This document shows positions 5,616 to 6,759 of a stretch of DNA of 6,759 bases, piece by piece. The notes under the pieces were generated by a model, which saw nothing but the letters and a program-made list of their open reading frames with translations, was not told the origin of the DNA and searched no databases. Numbering within the stretch: the stretch's first letter is position 1; each line of letters starts with the position of its first letter. The translations under genes and the position numbers were made by a program. The DNA is from DATAXP01 sp036272935 (GTDB lineage: Bacteria > Planctomycetota > Planctomycetia > Pirellulales > PNKZ01): the NCBI GenBank assembly GCA_036272935.1, contig DATAXP010000103.1:1-6759 (forward strand), read 5' to 3'.

Positions 5616-6611
5616 ATGATCGTCACCACCAAAGACCTGTTCGAACAAGCCTACGGCAAATACGCCGTCGGGGCATACAACATCAACAACCTGGAGCAGA
5701 CCGTCGGCCTGTTCCGCGGCAACCTCGGCAAAAAGAACAGCAACGAAGAGCCGACCAACCCGAAGGCCAGCGCTCCGTTCATCATCCAGCTTTCGCGCGG
5801 TGCCCGAGGCTACACCGATAAGCGTTACCTCGAAGCGCTGATCCGCACCTCCGAGGAGATCTTCCCTGAGGCGATCTTCGCCGTGCACCTCGATCACGGC
5901 ACCGAAGAAGTTTGTTACGACTGCATCGAAAGCGGCTTCTACTCGTCGGTGATGATCGACGCCTCGCACGAGAGCTTCGACGAGAACATTGCGATCACCA
6001 AGCGCGTCGTCGAGCGGGCCCATGAGCGCGGCATCAGCGTCGAGGCCGAACTGGGCATGCTCGGCGGCGTCGAAGAGGATATCTCGGTCGATGCCGACCA
6101 CGCCTGCCTGACCGATCCCGACCAGGCGGTCGAGTTCGTTACCCGGTCTGGCTGCGACTCACTGGCCGTGGCGATCGGCACCTCGCACGGGGCATACAAG
6201 TTCAAAGGCAAACAAAGCCTGCACTTCGACCGCATCCGCGAGATTTCGAAACTACTGCCCGGCTTTCCGCTAGTGATGCACGGCAGCAGCAGTGTGCCCA
6301 AGGCCTGGGTCGACCGGATCAACGCCGCCGGCGGGAACATGCCCGAAACTAGTGGCGTGCAAGAGCAAGACTATCTACCGGCCGCGAAGCTCGGTGTCAC
6401 CAAGGTGAACATCGACACCGATGGCCGGTTGGTATGGTGCGCCGTGCTGCGTGAAACCTTCCGCGACAAGCCGGCCGACTTCGATCCGCGCACCAGCGGC
6501 AAACCGTTCATGGCGGCCTACGCCGATTACATCACGCACAAGAACAGCGTGCTCGGCTCGGCCGGCCAGCTCGAAAAAGTGCGCAACGCGCTGGCTGCGG
6601 TGCGAAGCTGA
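5616..6611 (+). CDS. fba: Class II fructose-1,6-bisphosphate aldolase
   Basis: This cytoplasmic zinc enzyme cleaves fructose 1,6-bisphosphate to dihydroxyacetone phosphate and glyceraldehyde 3-phosphate, and runs in reverse for gluconeogenesis or carbon fixation. The 331-residue protein is a full TIM barrel. Conserved features are NINNLEQ at 22-28, HLDHG at 91-95 (catalytic D93, zinc ligand H94), MIDASHESFDENI at 113-125, VEAELGMLGG at 142-151 (E145), AIGTSHGAY at 186-194 (zinc ligand H191), VMHGSSSVP at 220-228 (zinc ligand H222) and KVNIDTDGR at 263-271, which binds substrate phosphate. Residue roles are by analogy with E. coli FbaA. A polar segment at about 36-50 lengthens the loop after the first helix compared with CbbA-type enzymes. 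The gene stands alone with its own promoter-like site and Shine-Dalgarno, convergent with the right-edge gene. A tagatose-bisphosphate aldolase activity is possible but less likely. Confidence 0.94.
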   Translation: MIVTTKDLFEQAYGKYAVGAYNINNLEQTVGLFRGNLGKKNSNEEPTNPKASAPFIIQLSRGARGYTDKRYLEALIRTSEEIFPEAIFAVHLDHGTEEVCYDCIESGFYSSVMIDASHESFDENIAITKRVVERAHERGISVEAELGMLGGVEEDISVDADHACLTDPDQAVEFVTRSGCDSLAVAIGTSHGAYKFKGKQSLHFDRIREISKLLPGFPLVMHGSSSVPKAWVDRINAAGGNMPETSGVQEQDYLPAAKLGVTKVNIDTDGRLVWCAVLRETFRDKPADFDPRTSGKPFMAAYADYITHKNSVLGSAGQLEKVRNALAAVRS

Positions 6612-6660
6612 TCGAAGAAAGGAGCGGCGGAAGAATAACTTCGGTGTTTGTGGATCATCG

Positions 6661-6759
6661 TCAACTCCAAGCTGGGGCGGTGTAATTGAGTTGAGGCAGG
6701 AAGCGATCGAACAGCACAGGCATTTGTTCGAGGAAGGTGGCCGTGGCGTGGCGACCTTT
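6661..6759 (-). CDS. C-terminus of an unidentified protein cut by the right edge
   Basis: A minus-strand frame enters at the window end and stops with TGA at 6663-6661, giving 32 residues. They include HATATFLEQMPVLFDRF (residues 4-20 of the fragment) and end PAWS. The composition is balanced and protein-like, many third positions are G or C, and no stop interrupts it, so it may be the end of a real gene convergent with fba, 49 nt away. I do not recognise the family. At this length a chance open frame is possible. Confidence 0.4.
   Translation of the reverse strand, partial: KGRHATATFLEQMPVLFDRFLPQLNYTAPAWS

Noticed and set aside
5559..6101. 180-codon minus-strand open frame opposite the aldolase
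   Set aside because: It is the antisense of a well-defined aldolase. Its Val/Asp/Gly-rich translation mirrors the codon bias of the sense gene.
6612..6660. Possible terminator after fba (GAAG-AATAA-CTTC followed by TGTTTGT)
   Set aside because: The stem is only 4 bp and the T-tract is interrupted, so it is too weak to call.

Overview
The window is GC-rich and densely coding. It most likely comes from the chromosome of a Gram-negative planctomycete, probably of the Pirellulales type. Three things suggest this: a Kdo/LPS-transport cluster whose Lpt-like protein is far larger than proteobacterial LptC or LptA, a small 73-residue protein of a kind I associate with planctomycetes, and starts that mostly lack a clear Shine-Dalgarno. 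This is inference from protein style; there is no rRNA or other marker gene to confirm it.

Minus-strand cluster, read right to left. A promoter-like site (4790-4818) precedes kdsD (arabinose-5-phosphate isomerase, 3723-4739). Next come kdsC (Kdo-8-phosphate phosphatase, 3144-3665) and a 989-residue membrane-anchored LptC/OstA-like protein (164-3133). After a 126-nt gap, the first 12 codons of another gene (1-37) follow a strong Shine-Dalgarno. The order kdsD-kdsC-lptC/lptA-like matches the Enterobacteria locus kdsD-kdsC-lptC-lptA-lptB, so the cut-off gene may be lptB. KdsD makes A5P, the precursor of Kdo. KdsC releases free Kdo from Kdo-8-P. The large protein probably carries LPS, or a similar glycolipid, across the periplasm.

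Middle region (4740-5615). A 388-nt intergenic stretch holds the kdsD promoter and a nested inverted repeat (4887-4970). Then come a small plus-strand gene of unknown function (5128-5349), a near-perfect long hairpin (5386-5449) and a promoter-like site (5493-5521).

Right region. A class II fructose-1,6-bisphosphate aldolase gene (5616-6611, plus strand) stands alone with its own Shine-Dalgarno. A convergent minus-strand gene enters from the right edge; only its last 32 codons are visible (6661-6759).

Most of the window is housekeeping. The points that most merit a second look are the oversized Lpt-like protein with a possibly duplicated module, and three separate intergenic inverted repeats that may belong to dispersed repeat families.
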